A stretch of DNA of 59,267 nt from Cytophagales bacterium (GCA_013299115.1 JAAFKA010000025.1:1-59267), one strand, 5' to 3'. Positions 1 through 9,240 are shown, numbered from the stretch's first letter. Notes: generated by a model from the sequence alone, not told the origin. A program made the numbers and translations.

Positions 1-150
1 ATCCTGTTTGAATTTTGAATTTTGAATTTTTTTAATCCTGTCAATCCTGCAATCCTGTTTGAATTTTGAATTTTGAATTTTTTTAATCCTGTCAATCCTG
101 CAATCCTGTTTGAATTTTGAATTTTGTTTAATCCTGCAATCTTGTTTTGA
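1..150. repeat. 51-bp direct repeat at the left window edge
   Basis: A unit beginning ATCCTGTTTGAATTTTG recurs at 1, 52 and 103 (period 51), the third copy being shortened. Inside each unit GAATTTT and AATCCTG are themselves repeated. The array may continue left of the window. No gene is seen in 1-361; the part after 150 is AT-rich and holds only the promoter-like box before the purM-like gene. Confidence 0.85.
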
Positions 151-349
151 ATTAAATAACTTTCAACTCGCAAGTTACAAATTAAACAAATTGAAAGTAT
201 AGCTTTGGCAATTTTTTTGTAAACTCACAAAAGTACAAAAGAATACTGCAAAGGTCGTAAAGATTATTTTTCTTTGCGTACACTACATACTTCTTTGCGT
301 ACTCTGCAATAAAAAAAAATTAATGCGGAAAATCTATCCATTTTCTGCT

Positions 350-357
350 TACCTTTG
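350..357 (+). promoter_or_regulatory. -7 box TACCTTTG before the purM-like gene
   Basis: This matches the Bacteroidota -7 consensus TAnnTTTG. It ends 4 nt before the ATG at 362, so the transcript would have almost no leader. No convincing -33 TTG is present at the usual distance. Confidence 0.4.
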
Positions 358-361
358 CCCC

Positions 362-1537
362 ATGAACACCACAACCAACCGTTATCAGCAGCGTGGCGTA
401 TCTGCCGACAAAGAAGACGTACACGCAGCCATTCGCCAAATAGACAAAGGCATTTTTCCAAAGGCTTTTTGCAAAATTATTCCCGATTTATTGGGCAATG
501 ACGAAAATTATTGCAATATCATGCACGCAGATGGTGCAGGCACAAAATCATCCTTGGCTTATCTTTATTGGAAAGAAACAGGCAATTTGTCTGTTTGGAA
601 GGGCATAGCCCAAGATGCTATTGTGATGAACCTCGATGATTTGCTTTGCGTAGGGGCTACGGAAAATATTTTGCTTTCCTCGACCATTGGTAGAAACAAA
701 AAACTGATTCCTGCCGAAGTCATTGCTGCCATTATCAACGGCACAGAAGAAATTTTGGAACTTCTCCGCCAACATGGTATCAGCATTTACAGCACAGGGG
801 GCGAAACAGCAGATGTTGGTGACTTGGTGCGGACAATTATAGTCGACAGCACAGTTACAGTACGTATGAAACGAAGTGAGGTTATTTCCAATCATCGCAT
901 CACAGCAGGCGATGTCATTGTGGGCTTTGCTTCCGATGGGCAGGCAACTTACGAAACGCAATACAACGGAGGAATGGGTAGCAATGGCTTGACTTCGGCA
1001 CGCCATGATGTATTGACAAAAAGTTACGCCTCGCAATATCCTGAAAGTTACGATGGACAACTTGCCCCCGAAGTAGTTTATTCAGGGTCTAAAAAATTGA
1101 CAGAAACCTACAAAAATCTATCTCTCGACATAGGGCAGTTAATTTTGTCGCCTACACGAACTTATGCACCACTAATGAAGGTTATCTTGCAAGAGTTTCG
1201 CCCCCAAATCAACGGCATGGTGCATTGCAGCGGCGGCGGGCAAACCAAAGTCTTCCATTTTGTCGACAATTTGCACCTGATAAAAGATAATTTGTTTGCT
1301 TTGCCCCCTTTGTTTGAGTTAATACAAGCCGAAAGCCAAACTTCGTGGCAAGAAATGTATAAAGTTTTCAATATGGGGCATCGCATGGAAATTTATACCA
1401 ACGAGCAAACCGCCAATGAAATGATAAAAATTGCCAATTCGTTTGCCATAGAAGCAAAAATTATTGGTCGTGTAACAGACCACCCCCACAAAAAACTAAC
1501 TATTCGGTCAGAATTTGGGGAGTTTGTCTATGAATAA
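362..1537 (+). CDS. purM: Phosphoribosylformylglycinamidine cyclo-ligase (AIR synthase)-type protein
   Basis: 391 residues. AIR synthase closes the imidazole ring of FGAM with ATP in cytosolic purine synthesis. Visible PurM-family motifs are HADGAGTK (about 55-62, the DGVGTK-like loop), NLDDLLCVGAT (90-100) and STGGETADVGD (144-154). The N-terminus RYQQRGVSADKEDVHAAI is the form I associate with the longer Bacteroidota PurM, against about 345 residues in proteobacteria. I chose the ATG at 362 rather than an in-frame ATG at 323 because the TAnnTTTG box lies between them and the upstream 13 residues look non-coding. No other purine gene is adjacent. A 13-bp-arm palindrome follows the stop. An AIR-synthase-related paralogue is the alternative. 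Confidence 0.85.
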   Translation: MNTTTNRYQQRGVSADKEDVHAAIRQIDKGIFPKAFCKIIPDLLGNDENYCNIMHADGAGTKSSLAYLYWKETGNLSVWKGIAQDAIVMNLDDLLCVGATENILLSSTIGRNKKLIPAEVIAAIINGTEEILELLRQHGISIYSTGGETADVGDLVRTIIVDSTVTVRMKRSEVISNHRITAGDVIVGFASDGQATYETQYNGGMGSNGLTSARHDVLTKSYASQYPESYDGQLAPEVVYSGSKKLTETYKNLSLDIGQLILSPTRTYAPLMKVILQEFRPQINGMVHCSGGGQTKVFHFVDNLHLIKDNLFALPPLFELIQAESQTSWQEMYKVFNMGHRMEIYTNEQTANEMIKIANSFAIEAKIIGRVTDHPHKKLTIRSEFGEFVYE

Positions 1538-1561
1538 GGAAAGAAAATTTGCAAGTAAAAT

Positions 1562-1588
1562 CTACTAAGGTTTTTAAAACCTTAGTAG
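1562..1588. terminator. Palindrome after the purM-like gene
   Basis: CTACTAAGGTTTT and its exact complement form 13-bp arms around a single T. It lies 25 nt after the stop codon and just before the thiolase promoter. It may act as a terminator and belongs to the family of dispersed palindromes in this window. Confidence 0.6.
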
Positions 1589-1608
1589 GTTTGCATAGAA
1601 AATATTGC

Positions 1609-1616
1609 TACTTTTG
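1609..1616 (+). promoter_or_regulatory. -7 box TACTTTTG before the thiolase gene
   Basis: Matches TAnnTTTG, 30 nt upstream of the ATG at 1647. The nearest TTG (1591-1593) gives a 15-nt spacer, slightly shorter than usual. Confidence 0.4.
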
Positions 1617-1646
1617 CAACCATAAACACAGCAAAGAATTACAAAC

Positions 1647-2822
1647 ATGAAAGAAGTATATATCGTAGCAGCCGTAAGAACTCCGATTGGTAGCTTTGGC
1701 GGTATGTTGGCAGGTTTTTCTGCCACGCAATTAGGCAGTTTTGCTATCAAAGGTGCTTTGCAACGTGCAGGCATAGACCCAAAAGAGGTGCAAGAAGTGC
1801 TAATGGGCAATGTGGTGTCGGCAGGTTTGGGGCAGGCTCCCGCAAGACAAGCAGCTTTGGGGGCAGGTTTGCTACCCAGTACAGTCTGCACAACTATCAA
1901 CAAAGTGTGTGCTTCGGGCATGAAAGCTGTGATGTATGCAGCCCAAAACATTATGTTAGGTGGGGCAGATTTGGTAGTGGCAGGCGGTATGGAGTCTATG
2001 TCGAACATTCCTTTTTACGTACCCAAAGCACGTTTTGGCTACAAATACGGCAACGCAACCCTCGAAGATGGTTTAGTGCGTGATGGTTTGGAAGACGTAT
2101 ATCAGAAAAAAGCTATGGGCGTATTTGCAGATGCCACAGCCAAAAAATACGATATTTCTCGCCAAGCCCAAGACGACTATGCAATAAATTCTTACAAACA
2201 AGTGGCTGCAAACACAGACAACGGCAACATAAAACAAGAAATAGTGCCAATAGAAGTAGAGAGCAAAAAAGGCAAAATCATTATAGACGCCGATGAGGAA
2301 TACAAAAACGTATTTTTTGACAAAATTCCTAACTTGAAACCAGCTTTTACGCCTGATGGCACAGTAACCGCAGCCAATGCCTCCACTATCAATGACGGTG
2401 CAGCAGCTTTGATTTTGGTGAGCAAAGAAAAAATGTTGGCTTTGGGCTTAAAACCAATCGCAAAAATAGTAGCTTTTGCAGACGGCGAACAAGAACCCGA
2501 ATGGTTTACCACTGCCCCAACCATAGCAGCTCCCAAAGCCTTGCAAGCAGCCAAAATGTCTATCAAAGACATCAATTATTTTGAGGTAAACGAGGCTTTT
2601 GCCGTAGTTCCGTTGGCGTTTAACCAAGTTTTGGGCATAGATACTGCAAAAACCAATGTATTTGGTGGTGCAGTAGCCGTAGGGCATCCCTTAGGTTGTT
2701 CGGGTGCAAGAATATTGGTTACGCTAAACAATGTTTTGCATACGCAAAAAGCAAGTGTAGGCATGGCAGCTATTTGCAATGGCGGCGGCGGCGCTTCGGC
2801 TTTGATTATTGAGGCAATGTAA
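1647..2822 (+). CDS. Acetyl-CoA C-acetyltransferase (thiolase)
   Basis: 391 residues, the usual length for biosynthetic thiolases. It would condense two acetyl-CoA to acetoacetyl-CoA or run the reverse cleavage, in the cytosol. The nucleophilic Cys is in NKVCASG (C88), followed by the NEAF motif (about 314), GHPLGCSGAR (His about 346) and the C-terminal catalytic Cys in CNGGGGAS (about 377), all in normal order. It stands alone: the neighbours are a purM-like gene upstream and a convergent small gene downstream. Because an HMG-CoA reductase is present at 31 kb, it could supply acetoacetyl-CoA for mevalonate, but fatty acid or storage metabolism is equally possible, so I leave the gene symbol blank. 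Confidence 0.93.
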   Translation: MKEVYIVAAVRTPIGSFGGMLAGFSATQLGSFAIKGALQRAGIDPKEVQEVLMGNVVSAGLGQAPARQAALGAGLLPSTVCTTINKVCASGMKAVMYAAQNIMLGGADLVVAGGMESMSNIPFYVPKARFGYKYGNATLEDGLVRDGLEDVYQKKAMGVFADATAKKYDISRQAQDDYAINSYKQVAANTDNGNIKQEIVPIEVESKKGKIIIDADEEYKNVFFDKIPNLKPAFTPDGTVTAANASTINDGAAALILVSKEKMLALGLKPIAKIVAFADGEQEPEWFTTAPTIAAPKALQAAKMSIKDINYFEVNEAFAVVPLAFNQVLGIDTAKTNVFGGAVAVGHPLGCSGARILVTLNNVLHTQKASVGMAAICNGGGGASALIIEAM

Positions 2823-2908
2823 AAACCAAAGTGTCTTGCTAACAGCTTTTGTTGAAGACTTAAAAAAGTATAGTGTCAAACAAGTATTGTGTCCGTGGCA
2901 ATGCCGAA

Positions 2909-2943
2909 AAAAGATGTCATTTTTCCAGAAAATGACATCTTTT
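2909..2943. terminator. Palindrome between convergent genes (AAAGATGTCAT family)
   Basis: Arms of 15 bp (2909-2923 and 2929-2943) are exact complements around a 5-nt loop. It lies between the thiolase stop and the stop of the minus-strand gene ending at 2972, so it could terminate both. The GATGTCAT/ATGACATC core recurs at about 11.09, 21.73, 26.1, 38.7 and 44.15 kb. Confidence 0.65.
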
Positions 2944-2971
2944 AGTAAATGCTTTTAGTGAATATTTGCAA

Positions 2972-3403
2972 CTAAAAGCCCTGTAAAAAACCTGCTTTCA
3001 TCTGCTCAGCAACCAAAGTTTTGAGATTGACAAACAAAAACACTTGCCTAAAAGCTGCTACGCCTATAATTTTTTCCTCGTCTTTGAAAGTTACTTTTAG
3101 CAATAAAAAAATGTGGTAAGACTCCACTTGCAATGCGTTATCAACAGCCTTGTCTATCATAGGTTTCATCAGTTCTTGCTGAAACATAGACCCTAATTGC
3201 TGCAAAGTATTGAGCAAATCTCCTTCCTTTTGGGTTTGGGTAGCTTGTTGCAAGGTATCTATGCCCGCAGCCTTATACACCTCTTGCTTTATGTGCTGGC
3301 GTACAAAGGTTTCGGTAGGCAAAGTAAAATAGGCTATGCCACTTAGCACAAGCAAAACTACACAAACAACGCCTATTATTTTGAGTTTTTGCATTTTGTT
3401 CAT
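2972..3403 (-). CDS. Small membrane-anchored protein of unknown function
   Basis: 143 residues. A single hydrophobic segment (about residues 8-27, IIGVVCVVLLVLSGIAYFTL) follows a short basic N-terminus. The rest is mixed and soluble, so the likely arrangement is one membrane anchor with an extracytoplasmic domain. ATG at 3403; a second ATG three codons later would also serve. I do not recognise the family. It is convergent with the thiolase and co-oriented with lpxC/fabZ, from which it is separated by a nested palindrome at 3449-3565, so co-transcription is uncertain. Confidence 0.6.
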   Translation of the reverse strand: MNKMQKLKIIGVVCVVLLVLSGIAYFTLPTETFVRQHIKQEVYKAAGIDTLQQATQTQKEGDLLNTLQQLGSMFQQELMKPMIDKAVDNALQVESYHIFLLLKVTFKDEEKIIGVAAFRQVFLFVNLKTLVAEQMKAGFLQGF

Positions 3404-3411
3404 TGCCGTAT

Positions 3412-3429
3412 ATTCGCCTTCAGGCGAAT
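3412..3429. repeat. Short palindrome ATTCGCC/GGCGAAT
   Basis: Seven-bp arms ATTCGCC and GGCGAAT around TTCA, just upstream of the small membrane protein gene. A related TTATTCGCC hairpin lies at 32457-32480. Confidence 0.6.
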
Positions 3430-3448
3430 GTTTTTGTGTTTTTTATAG

Positions 3449-3565
3449 AATGTAACATACGCTTTAGCGTGTGATTTTTCACTGAATTTGTAAAGCAAAT
3501 TCAGTGAAAATGCTTACTAAGCTGAGTTTTCTGTAAACACCACACACTAAAGCGTATGTTACATT
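3449..3565. repeat. Nested palindrome between lpxC/fabZ and the small membrane gene
   Basis: Outer arms 3449-3473 and 3541-3565 (25 bp, one mismatch; they contain ACATACGCTTTAGCGTGTG). Between them lies an independent palindrome 3476-3510 centred on GTAAAGC with arms TTTTCACTGAATTTG. It follows the lpxC/fabZ stop directly, so it may also end that transcript. Confidence 0.8.
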
Positions 3566-3567
3566 TC

Positions 3568-4965
3568 TCACTTTCTTTTCACCAAACTTGCCGTTAAAGT
3601 GGCTTCGCACACCAAATTTCCTGCTACAAAAGCCTGTCCTTTCATTTTGGCTATGCCTCTTTTGATAGGGGCAATTAATTCGCAACGAAACAACAAGGTA
3701 TCGCCGGGCATCACCACTCTTTTAAATCTGCATTCGTCTATTGCCAAAAAGTAAGTCCAATAGTCCGCAGGATTGCCACCCACAGTGTCCATGAGCAAAA
3801 TACCGCCAGTTTGTGCCATTGCCTCTATTTGCAATACCCCTGGCATTACAGGATTTTCGGGAAAATGTCCTTGAAAAAACGGCTCATTCATTGTTACATT
3901 TTTCACACCCACCACTTTGGTTTTGTCCATTTGAATAATTTTATCTACCAACTGAAACGGATAGCGGTGTGGCAATATTTTGTAAATTTGGTTTACGTCC
4001 AAAATCGGAGGTTGTTTAGGGTCGTAGTGCGGGGCTTGGTCTTGATGAGAATTTTTGCTTATCAATCGTTTGATTTTTTTAGCAAAAGCTACATTGGCAG
4101 CATGACCCGGACGTGCAGCCAAAATTTGTGCCTTCAAAGGTCTGCCTACCAACGCCAAATCTCCTACCAAATCCAACAGTTTATGGCGTGCAGGTTCGTT
4201 AGGATAACGCAACTCTACATTATTCAAAATTCCTTCTTTCTTTACCTGTACTTTGGGTTGATTGAAAAGTCCTGCCAAATAGTCTAATTCGTTGTCTTCC
4301 ACCACTCTATCCACAATGACAATGGCATTGTTTAAATCTCCGCCTTTTATCAAGTTATTTTTATACAACATTTCCAATTCGTGCAAAAAGCAGAAAGTTC
4401 GGCAAGAAGCAAAATCTGTTTTGAATTGGGCAATGTCGTTCATCGATGCGTGCTGGCTACCCAAAACAGGCGAATTATAGTCCACCATTACCGTAACCCG
4501 ATAATCATTTAAGGGCAAGGCTGCAATTTCTACATTGCGGGCTGGCTCATGATAAAATACACCTTCGGGCAACTCGAAAAAATTGCGGACTTGTGCCTGC
4601 TCCTCGAAACCTGCCGACTGCAAAGCCTCTATAAACTGAATGGAACTACCGTCCATAATAGGAGGTTCGGGACCATCGAGCTGAATAATTACATTGTCTA
4701 TCTCCAAGCCAATCAAAGCTGCCAAGGTATGCTCGACTGTATAAACTCTGGCACCACTTTGCTCTATGGTCGTGCCACGTGAAATATCTACGACTAAATC
4801 TGCATCGGCATCTATCGTAGGCTGTCCTTCTACGTCTATCCGTTGAAATTTAATGCCATGACCTGCGGGGGCGGGCAAAAACGTCATATTTGCCTTTACG
4901 CCTGTGTGCAGACCTACACCAGAAATGGTGATGCTTTGCTGGATGGTGCGTTGTTTCTGATTCAT
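3568..4965 (-). CDS. lpxC/fabZ: Bifunctional UDP-3-O-acyl-GlcNAc deacetylase / 3-hydroxyacyl-ACP dehydratase
   Basis: 465 residues, the fused enzyme typical of Bacteroidota. The N-terminal LpxC half (about 1-300) removes the acetyl group in the first committed step of lipid A synthesis. It shows SGVGLHTG (15-22), the zinc histidine in EHTLAAL (H79) and HKLLDLVGDL (H261, D265). The C-terminal FabZ half (about 325-465) dehydrates 3-hydroxyacyl-ACP, with LPHRYPFQLVD, the catalytic His in QGHFPENPVMPG (H367) and Glu in QIEAMAQTGG (E381). The enzyme is cytosolic. Transcription probably starts at the promoter 4983-5012. It is not followed by lpxA, which is common in this phylum; the next gene is an unrelated small membrane protein beyond a nested palindrome. 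Confidence 0.97.
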   Translation of the reverse strand: MNQKQRTIQQSITISGVGLHTGVKANMTFLPAPAGHGIKFQRIDVEGQPTIDADADLVVDISRGTTIEQSGARVYTVEHTLAALIGLEIDNVIIQLDGPEPPIMDGSSIQFIEALQSAGFEEQAQVRNFFELPEGVFYHEPARNVEIAALPLNDYRVTVMVDYNSPVLGSQHASMNDIAQFKTDFASCRTFCFLHELEMLYKNNLIKGGDLNNAIVIVDRVVEDNELDYLAGLFNQPKVQVKKEGILNNVELRYPNEPARHKLLDLVGDLALVGRPLKAQILAARPGHAANVAFAKKIKRLISKNSHQDQAPHYDPKQPPILDVNQIYKILPHRYPFQLVDKIIQMDKTKVVGVKNVTMNEPFFQGHFPENPVMPGVLQIEAMAQTGGILLMDTVGGNPADYWTYFLAIDECRFKRVVMPGDTLLFRCELIAPIKRGIAKMKGQAFVAGNLVCEATLTASLVKRK

Positions 4966-4982
4966 CTTCCGAAATTATTTTG

Positions 4983-5012
4983 CAAAGTTATGAAAAAATA
5001 AAGACTTCTCAA
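4983..5012 (-). promoter_or_regulatory. Promoter of lpxC/fabZ
   Basis: On the minus strand: TTG (5012-5010), a 19-nt spacer, then TAACTTTG (4990-4983). This fits the Bacteroidota TTG-N17-23-TAnnTTTG consensus. The ATG is at 4965, giving a short leader. Confidence 0.65.
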
Positions 5013-5036
5013 ACAAAGTGGTATTTGAAAAAGTTT

Positions 5037-5044
5037 TATCTTTG
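5037..5044 (+). promoter_or_regulatory. -7 box TATCTTTG before sufB
   Basis: Matches TAnnTTTG. The ATG of sufB is at 5210, so the leader would be about 160 nt and would include the three 37-bp repeats. No well-placed -33 TTG was found. Confidence 0.4.
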
Positions 5045-5088
5045 CAATAAATTAGAATTAATCTAATTTAGTACAAAGATAAAATTTA

Positions 5089-5199
5089 AGTGCTTTTGGT
5101 TTCTCAACACCGAAGGTTTTAACATAGTGCTTTGGGTTTCTTAAAACCGAAAGTTTTAACGTAGTGCTTTTGGTTTCTTAAAACCGAAAGTTTTAACAC
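5089..5199. repeat. Three tandem 37-bp repeats in the sufB leader
   Basis: Units start at 5089, 5126 and 5163 with AGTGCTTT. Each contains a GGTTTCTTAAAACC-type dyad (the first variant is GGTTTCTCAACACC) followed by GAAAGTTTTAAC. They fill the space up to 11 nt before the sufB ATG. A related GGTTTCTCAAAACC palindrome lies at 36164-36203. Confidence 0.85.
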
Positions 5200-5209
5200 C
5201 AAAAAAATT

Positions 5210-6643
5210 ATGGAAATCTTAGAAGAAATTACCAATTCCGAATATAAATACGGTTTCACGACCAATATAGAAAATGAACAGGCAAAAAGAGGCTTGAATG
5301 AAGACACTGTTCGGTTTATTTCTGCAAAAAAATCAGAACCCGAATGGTTGCTCGAATGGCGACTCAAAGCCTACCAACAATGGCTCACGATGAAATGTCC
5401 TGAATGGGCAAACGTGAAGTTTCCAGAAATAGACTATAACGATATTATCTATTACTCTGCACCCAAGCAAAAAATAGCCCCCAATAGTTTGGAGGAAATA
5501 GACCCCGAATTGTTGGCTACTTTCGAGAAATTAGGCATTTCTATTGGTGAGCAAAAAAGGTTGTCGGGCATAGCCGTAGATGTGGTCATGGACAGCGTAT
5601 CAGTCAAAACCACCTTCAAAGAAACCTTAGCCGAATTGGGTATTATTTTCTGCTCTTTGAGTGAAGCCGTACACGAACACCCCGATTTGGTGCGAAAATA
5701 CTTAGGCTCCGTAGTGCCTATCAACGATAATTATTTTGCAGCCCTGAACTCGGCTGTTTTTTCAGATGGTTCTTTTTGCTATATACCCAAAGGAGTCCGC
5801 TGCCCAATGGAATTGTCGACCTACTTCCGAATCAATGCAGCCAACACAGGGCAGTTCGAAAGGACTTTGCTCATAGCCGATGAAGGCAGTTATGTAAGCT
5901 ATTTGGAAGGCTGCACCGCACCTATGCGTGATGAAAACCAACTGCACGCAGCCACAGTAGAATTGGTAGCCCTAAAAGATGCCGAAATTAAATACTCAAC
6001 CGTACAAAATTGGTATCCTGGCAACAAAGAAGGCAAAGGAGGAATTTACAACTTTGTAACGAAAAGAGGAATTTGTATGGGAGATAATTCCAAAATTTCG
6101 TGGACACAGGTAGAAACAGGCTCGGCTATTACATGGAAATACCCAAGTTGCGTCTTGAAAGGAGATAATTCGGTGGGCGAATTTTATTCGGTTGCTGTTA
6201 CAAACAACTACCAACAGGCAGACACAGGAACAAAAATGATACACATAGGCAAAAACACTCGCAGCCGTATTGTTTCTAAGGGAATTTCGGCGGGCAGGAG
6301 CCAAAACTCATACAGAGGACAGGTAAAAGTGATGAAAAGAGCCGACAATGCCCGCAATTTTTCGCAATGCGACTCTTTGCTCATGGGCAACTTGTGTGGT
6401 GCGCATACGTTTCCGTACATAGAAGTAGATAATCCAACGGCAAAAGTGGAACACGAAGCCACGACCTCAAAAATAGGCGAAGACCAGATTTTTTATTGCA
6501 ACCAACGCGGCATAGACACCGAACAAGCCGTTGCCCTCATAGTCAATGGCTACTGCAAAGAGGTACTTAACCAACTGCCAATGGAATTTGCCGTAGAAGC
6601 ACAAAAATTGTTGGCGGTAAGTTTAGAGGGAAGTGTGGGGTAG
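5210..6643 (+). CDS. sufB: Fe-S cluster assembly scaffold SufB
   Basis: 477 residues, normal for SufB. It builds and transfers Fe-S clusters in the cytosol as part of SufBC2D. Recognisable stretches include [20 protein letters not shown] (about 187-206), [20 protein letters not shown], and [20 protein letters not shown] (about 414-433) with the conserved C-terminal Cys. Unusually, sufC, sufD and sufS do not follow: the next gene is a histidine kinase 262 bp away. The leader holds three 37-bp repeats with dyads, which could affect mRNA stability or expression. Confidence 0.95.
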   Translation: MEILEEITNSEYKYGFTTNIENEQAKRGLNEDTVRFISAKKSEPEWLLEWRLKAYQQWLTMKCPEWANVKFPEIDYNDIIYYSAPKQKIAPNSLEEIDPELLATFEKLGISIGEQKRLSGIAVDVVMDSVSVKTTFKETLAELGIIFCSLSEAVHEHPDLVRKYLGSVVPINDNYFAALNSAVFSDGSFCYIPKGVRCPMELSTYFRINAANTGQFERTLLIADEGSYVSYLEGCTAPMRDENQLHAATVELVALKDAEIKYSTVQNWYPGNKEGKGGIYNFVTKRGICMGDNSKISWTQVETGSAITWKYPSCVLKGDNSVGEFYSVAVTNNYQQADTGTKMIHIGKNTRSRIVSKGISAGRSQNSYRGQVKVMKRADNARNFSQCDSLLMGNLCGAHTFPYIEVDNPTAKVEHEATTSKIGEDQIFYCNQRGIDTEQAVALIVNGYCKEVLNQLPMEFAVEAQKLLAVSLEGSVG

Positions 6644-6876
6644 GTTGTTTCTTGACTTATAGTTTGTTTGGTTACATTCTCTTAAAAATTCAAGATTAAG
6701 TTATTTTCATCAGGGTTACAAAAGATGTGTATGAGGAAATAAGCCCCAACAAACTCTGTTGCATAAACAACCACAGCATTACAGCATTTTCGCCTACACC
6801 ACAGCTATTTTGAATAGCTGACACCCCTTGCTACGTTAAAGTCTGTTAAATATCACAAGTCTTTTGTTTTGTTTTG

Positions 6877-6884
6877 TACTTTTG
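6877..6884 (+). promoter_or_regulatory. -7 box TACTTTTG before the histidine kinase
   Basis: Matches TAnnTTTG and lies 21 nt before the TTG start at 6906. The box supports a start near 6906. Confidence 0.4.
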
Positions 6885-6905
6885 TAAAAAAAGCAAACAA
6901 CAAAG

Positions 6906-8531
6906 TTGAGCCAGCGAAAAATCATCATCATTATTGCTCTTATGAGTGCAGCCTTGTTGGGGCTGTTGGGTTTGCAATTTTATTGGATAAACAATGCCAT
7001 TAAGATAACCGAAGACAGGTTTAAGCAAAATGTGCATGACGTGTTGCAGGCGGTGAGCAAACGGATAGAACACCGCGAAATTTTGTGTGCTACGAGAGAA
7101 AATATAGAACGAAGTAGGAAACAGCATAAGACTTTTGCAATGAAAATAGACTCCAACGGCATAGCTCGATGGAAGGAGGACAGGGTTATCAAACGCCGCA
7201 GAACTTTAACCAATCCAATTTTGACCCGCAACGGTTACGAAATTCAGGTGGAGGAGGAAGCCGTAGTGAGCAAGACAGGTTTTGCTAAACGCAACAAAAT
7301 CAATGGTTTAGGTGAAATGCCCCAACTGAATTATGAGCAAATTAATCCAATTTTAGACTCCATAGACTCGGTAGAATATGCCCAAAACGTGCAACAGCAA
7401 AGTTACCTGAAATATGTAAACAAGGTGGACATGGTGGCTATTGTCTTAGAAAATTTGGTAAATTTCGACAAACCTATTGAGGAAAGGCTGAACAAAAATC
7501 TGGTGGATTCGTTGTTGAAAATAGAATTGCAAGCAAAGAATTTGGATTTAGCCTATAAATTTGGGGTGTTGGATACTCGCAATTACGACATTTTATATAC
7601 AGACGACCTGATAACGAAATTAAATCTCTTGCAGTCGGGTTTTCATGTGAGGTTGTTTCCCAATGACGAATTTGCTCCTGCCAGCTATTTGTACGTTACG
7701 TTTCCCGACCAGAGTAGTTATTTGTTGAGAGATATGTTTTGGCTGTTTGGTACTTCGGTGGTCTTGATTGTGGTGGTCATTGCTTGTTTTGTCATTGCCA
7801 TTGCCACTGTTATCAAACAAAAACAAACTTCGCTAATTACCAATGATTTTATCAACAACATGACCCATGAGTTCAAAACTCCTGTGTCCACCATTTCCTT
7901 AGCTTGTGAGGTGATGCAAGACCCTGATATGCGGAGCAATGAAAAACAACTTACTCGTTACCTCAATATTATCAAAGAGGAAAACGCAAGGTTGGGCAGG
8001 CAAATAGAAAAGGTTTTGCAGATAGCCATACTCGAAAAAAATGATTTCAAACTCAAAATTGAAACCTTAGATATAGACAAAGTAATAGACAAGGTAGTGG
8101 AAAACATAGCCATTCAGATTGAAAGTCGCAATGGGATTTTGGAAACTGTTTTCAACGCCACCAACAGCAAAATAGAGGCAGACGAAGTGCATTTGACTAA
8201 TATTATTTTCAATTTATTGGACAATGCAAACAAATATTCGCCTGAAAATCCCGATATTTTGCTCACTACCGAAAACGTAAAAAATGGCGTGGTCATTACC
8301 ATTTCCGACAAAGGTTTGGGTATAGCCAAAGATACAATTAACAAAATTTTTGATAAGTTTTACAGAGTGCCTACGGGCAATATTCACAACGTAAAAGGGT
8401 TTGGGCTGGGGTTGAGCTATGTAAAAAACATGATAGATGCCCACAACGGACAAATTAGCGTAAAAAGTGAACTCAATAACGGCAGTACATTCACCATATT
8501 TTTGCCATACAAACATGAACAACGAAACTAA
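6906..8531 (+). CDS. Two-transmembrane sensor histidine kinase (RprX-like)
   Basis: 541 residues with a TTG start; the next in-frame ATG (6942) would cut into the first membrane segment. Layout: TM1 about 6-29, periplasmic sensor about 30-275, TM2 about 278-300, HisKA with the phospho-acceptor in NNMTHEFKTP (H321), then the ATPase domain with NLLDNANKYS (N box), DKGLGIAKD (G1) and GFGLGLSYVK (G2). It senses an unknown extracytoplasmic signal and phosphorylates the response regulator whose gene overlaps its 3' end by 17 nt. The periplasmic domain is not one I recognise. The pairing resembles RprXY of Bacteroides. Confidence 0.93.
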   Translation: MSQRKIIIIIALMSAALLGLLGLQFYWINNAIKITEDRFKQNVHDVLQAVSKRIEHREILCATRENIERSRKQHKTFAMKIDSNGIARWKEDRVIKRRRTLTNPILTRNGYEIQVEEEAVVSKTGFAKRNKINGLGEMPQLNYEQINPILDSIDSVEYAQNVQQQSYLKYVNKVDMVAIVLENLVNFDKPIEERLNKNLVDSLLKIELQAKNLDLAYKFGVLDTRNYDILYTDDLITKLNLLQSGFHVRLFPNDEFAPASYLYVTFPDQSSYLLRDMFWLFGTSVVLIVVVIACFVIAIATVIKQKQTSLITNDFINNMTHEFKTPVSTISLACEVMQDPDMRSNEKQLTRYLNIIKEENARLGRQIEKVLQIAILEKNDFKLKIETLDIDKVIDKVVENIAIQIESRNGILETVFNATNSKIEADEVHLTNIIFNLLDNANKYSPENPDILLTTENVKNGVVITISDKGLGIAKDTINKIFDKFYRVPTGNIHNVKGFGLGLSYVKNMIDAHNGQISVKSELNNGSTFTIFLPYKHEQRN

Positions 8532-9240
8532 AATCTTACTCTTAGAAGATGACGAAAATCTGGGGCAAATTCTCAAAGAATACCTCGATGTAAAAGGCTT
8601 GAAAACTACGCTGTGCAGAGATGGCAAAAGTGGGTTGCAAACTTTTCAAGAAAACCATTTTGACCTCTGCATCTTCGATGTGATGATGCCCATCATGGAC
8701 GGGTTTACCGTAGCCGAAGAAGTGAAAAAAATGGGCAGTCAAACGCCAATTATTTTCCTCACCGCCAAAGCTATGAAGGAAGATACCATTAAAGGCTTGC
8801 AAATAGGGGCAGACGACTACCTCACCAAACCTTTTAGTATGGAGGAACTAAGGCTGCGGATAGATGCTATTTTGCGGCGGACAAAAATAGAAACAGTCAT
8901 ACAAAACTCTATACCTGACCTAAAAGCCTACCAAATAGGACATTTTCGGTTTGATGCAGACTTGCAACTACTCAAAAGCTCAACAGAGGAGTATAAACTC
9001 ACCTCCAAAGAGGCTGAACTACTAACGATGCTCTGCCAAAACAAAAACCAGACTCTCCAACGGGTGGTTGCCCTCAAACGGATTTGGTACGAAGACACTT
9101 ATTTTAATTCTCGAAGCATGGACGTTTACATTACCAAACTCCGCAAGTTTCTCCGCAGTGATTCGAGGTTGCAAATTGTCAATGTGCATGGCACAGGCTT
9201 TAAGTTGATAGAAAATATAGAGGAAGTAAAGGCGGAGTGA
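8515..9240 (+). CDS. OmpR-family response regulator (RprY-like)
   Basis: 241 residues. Receiver domain 1-120 with the acidic pocket LEDD (11-13), phospho-acceptor D55 in IFDVMMPIMDGF and K105 in LTKPF; winged-helix DNA-binding domain about 135-235 with LTSKEAELLTML. I use the ATG at 8515: an earlier in-frame ATG at 8467 would add 16 residues before the receiver's first strand. The gene overlaps its kinase by 17 nt, so the two are translationally linked. Its targets cannot be read from the sequence. A perfect 18-bp-arm hairpin follows the stop. Confidence 0.94.
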   Translation: MNNETKILLLEDDENLGQILKEYLDVKGLKTTLCRDGKSGLQTFQENHFDLCIFDVMMPIMDGFTVAEEVKKMGSQTPIIFLTAKAMKEDTIKGLQIGADDYLTKPFSMEELRLRIDAILRRTKIETVIQNSIPDLKAYQIGHFRFDADLQLLKSSTEEYKLTSKEAELLTMLCQNKNQTLQRVVALKRIWYEDTYFNSRSMDVYITKLRKFLRSDSRLQIVNVHGTGFKLIENIEEVKAE

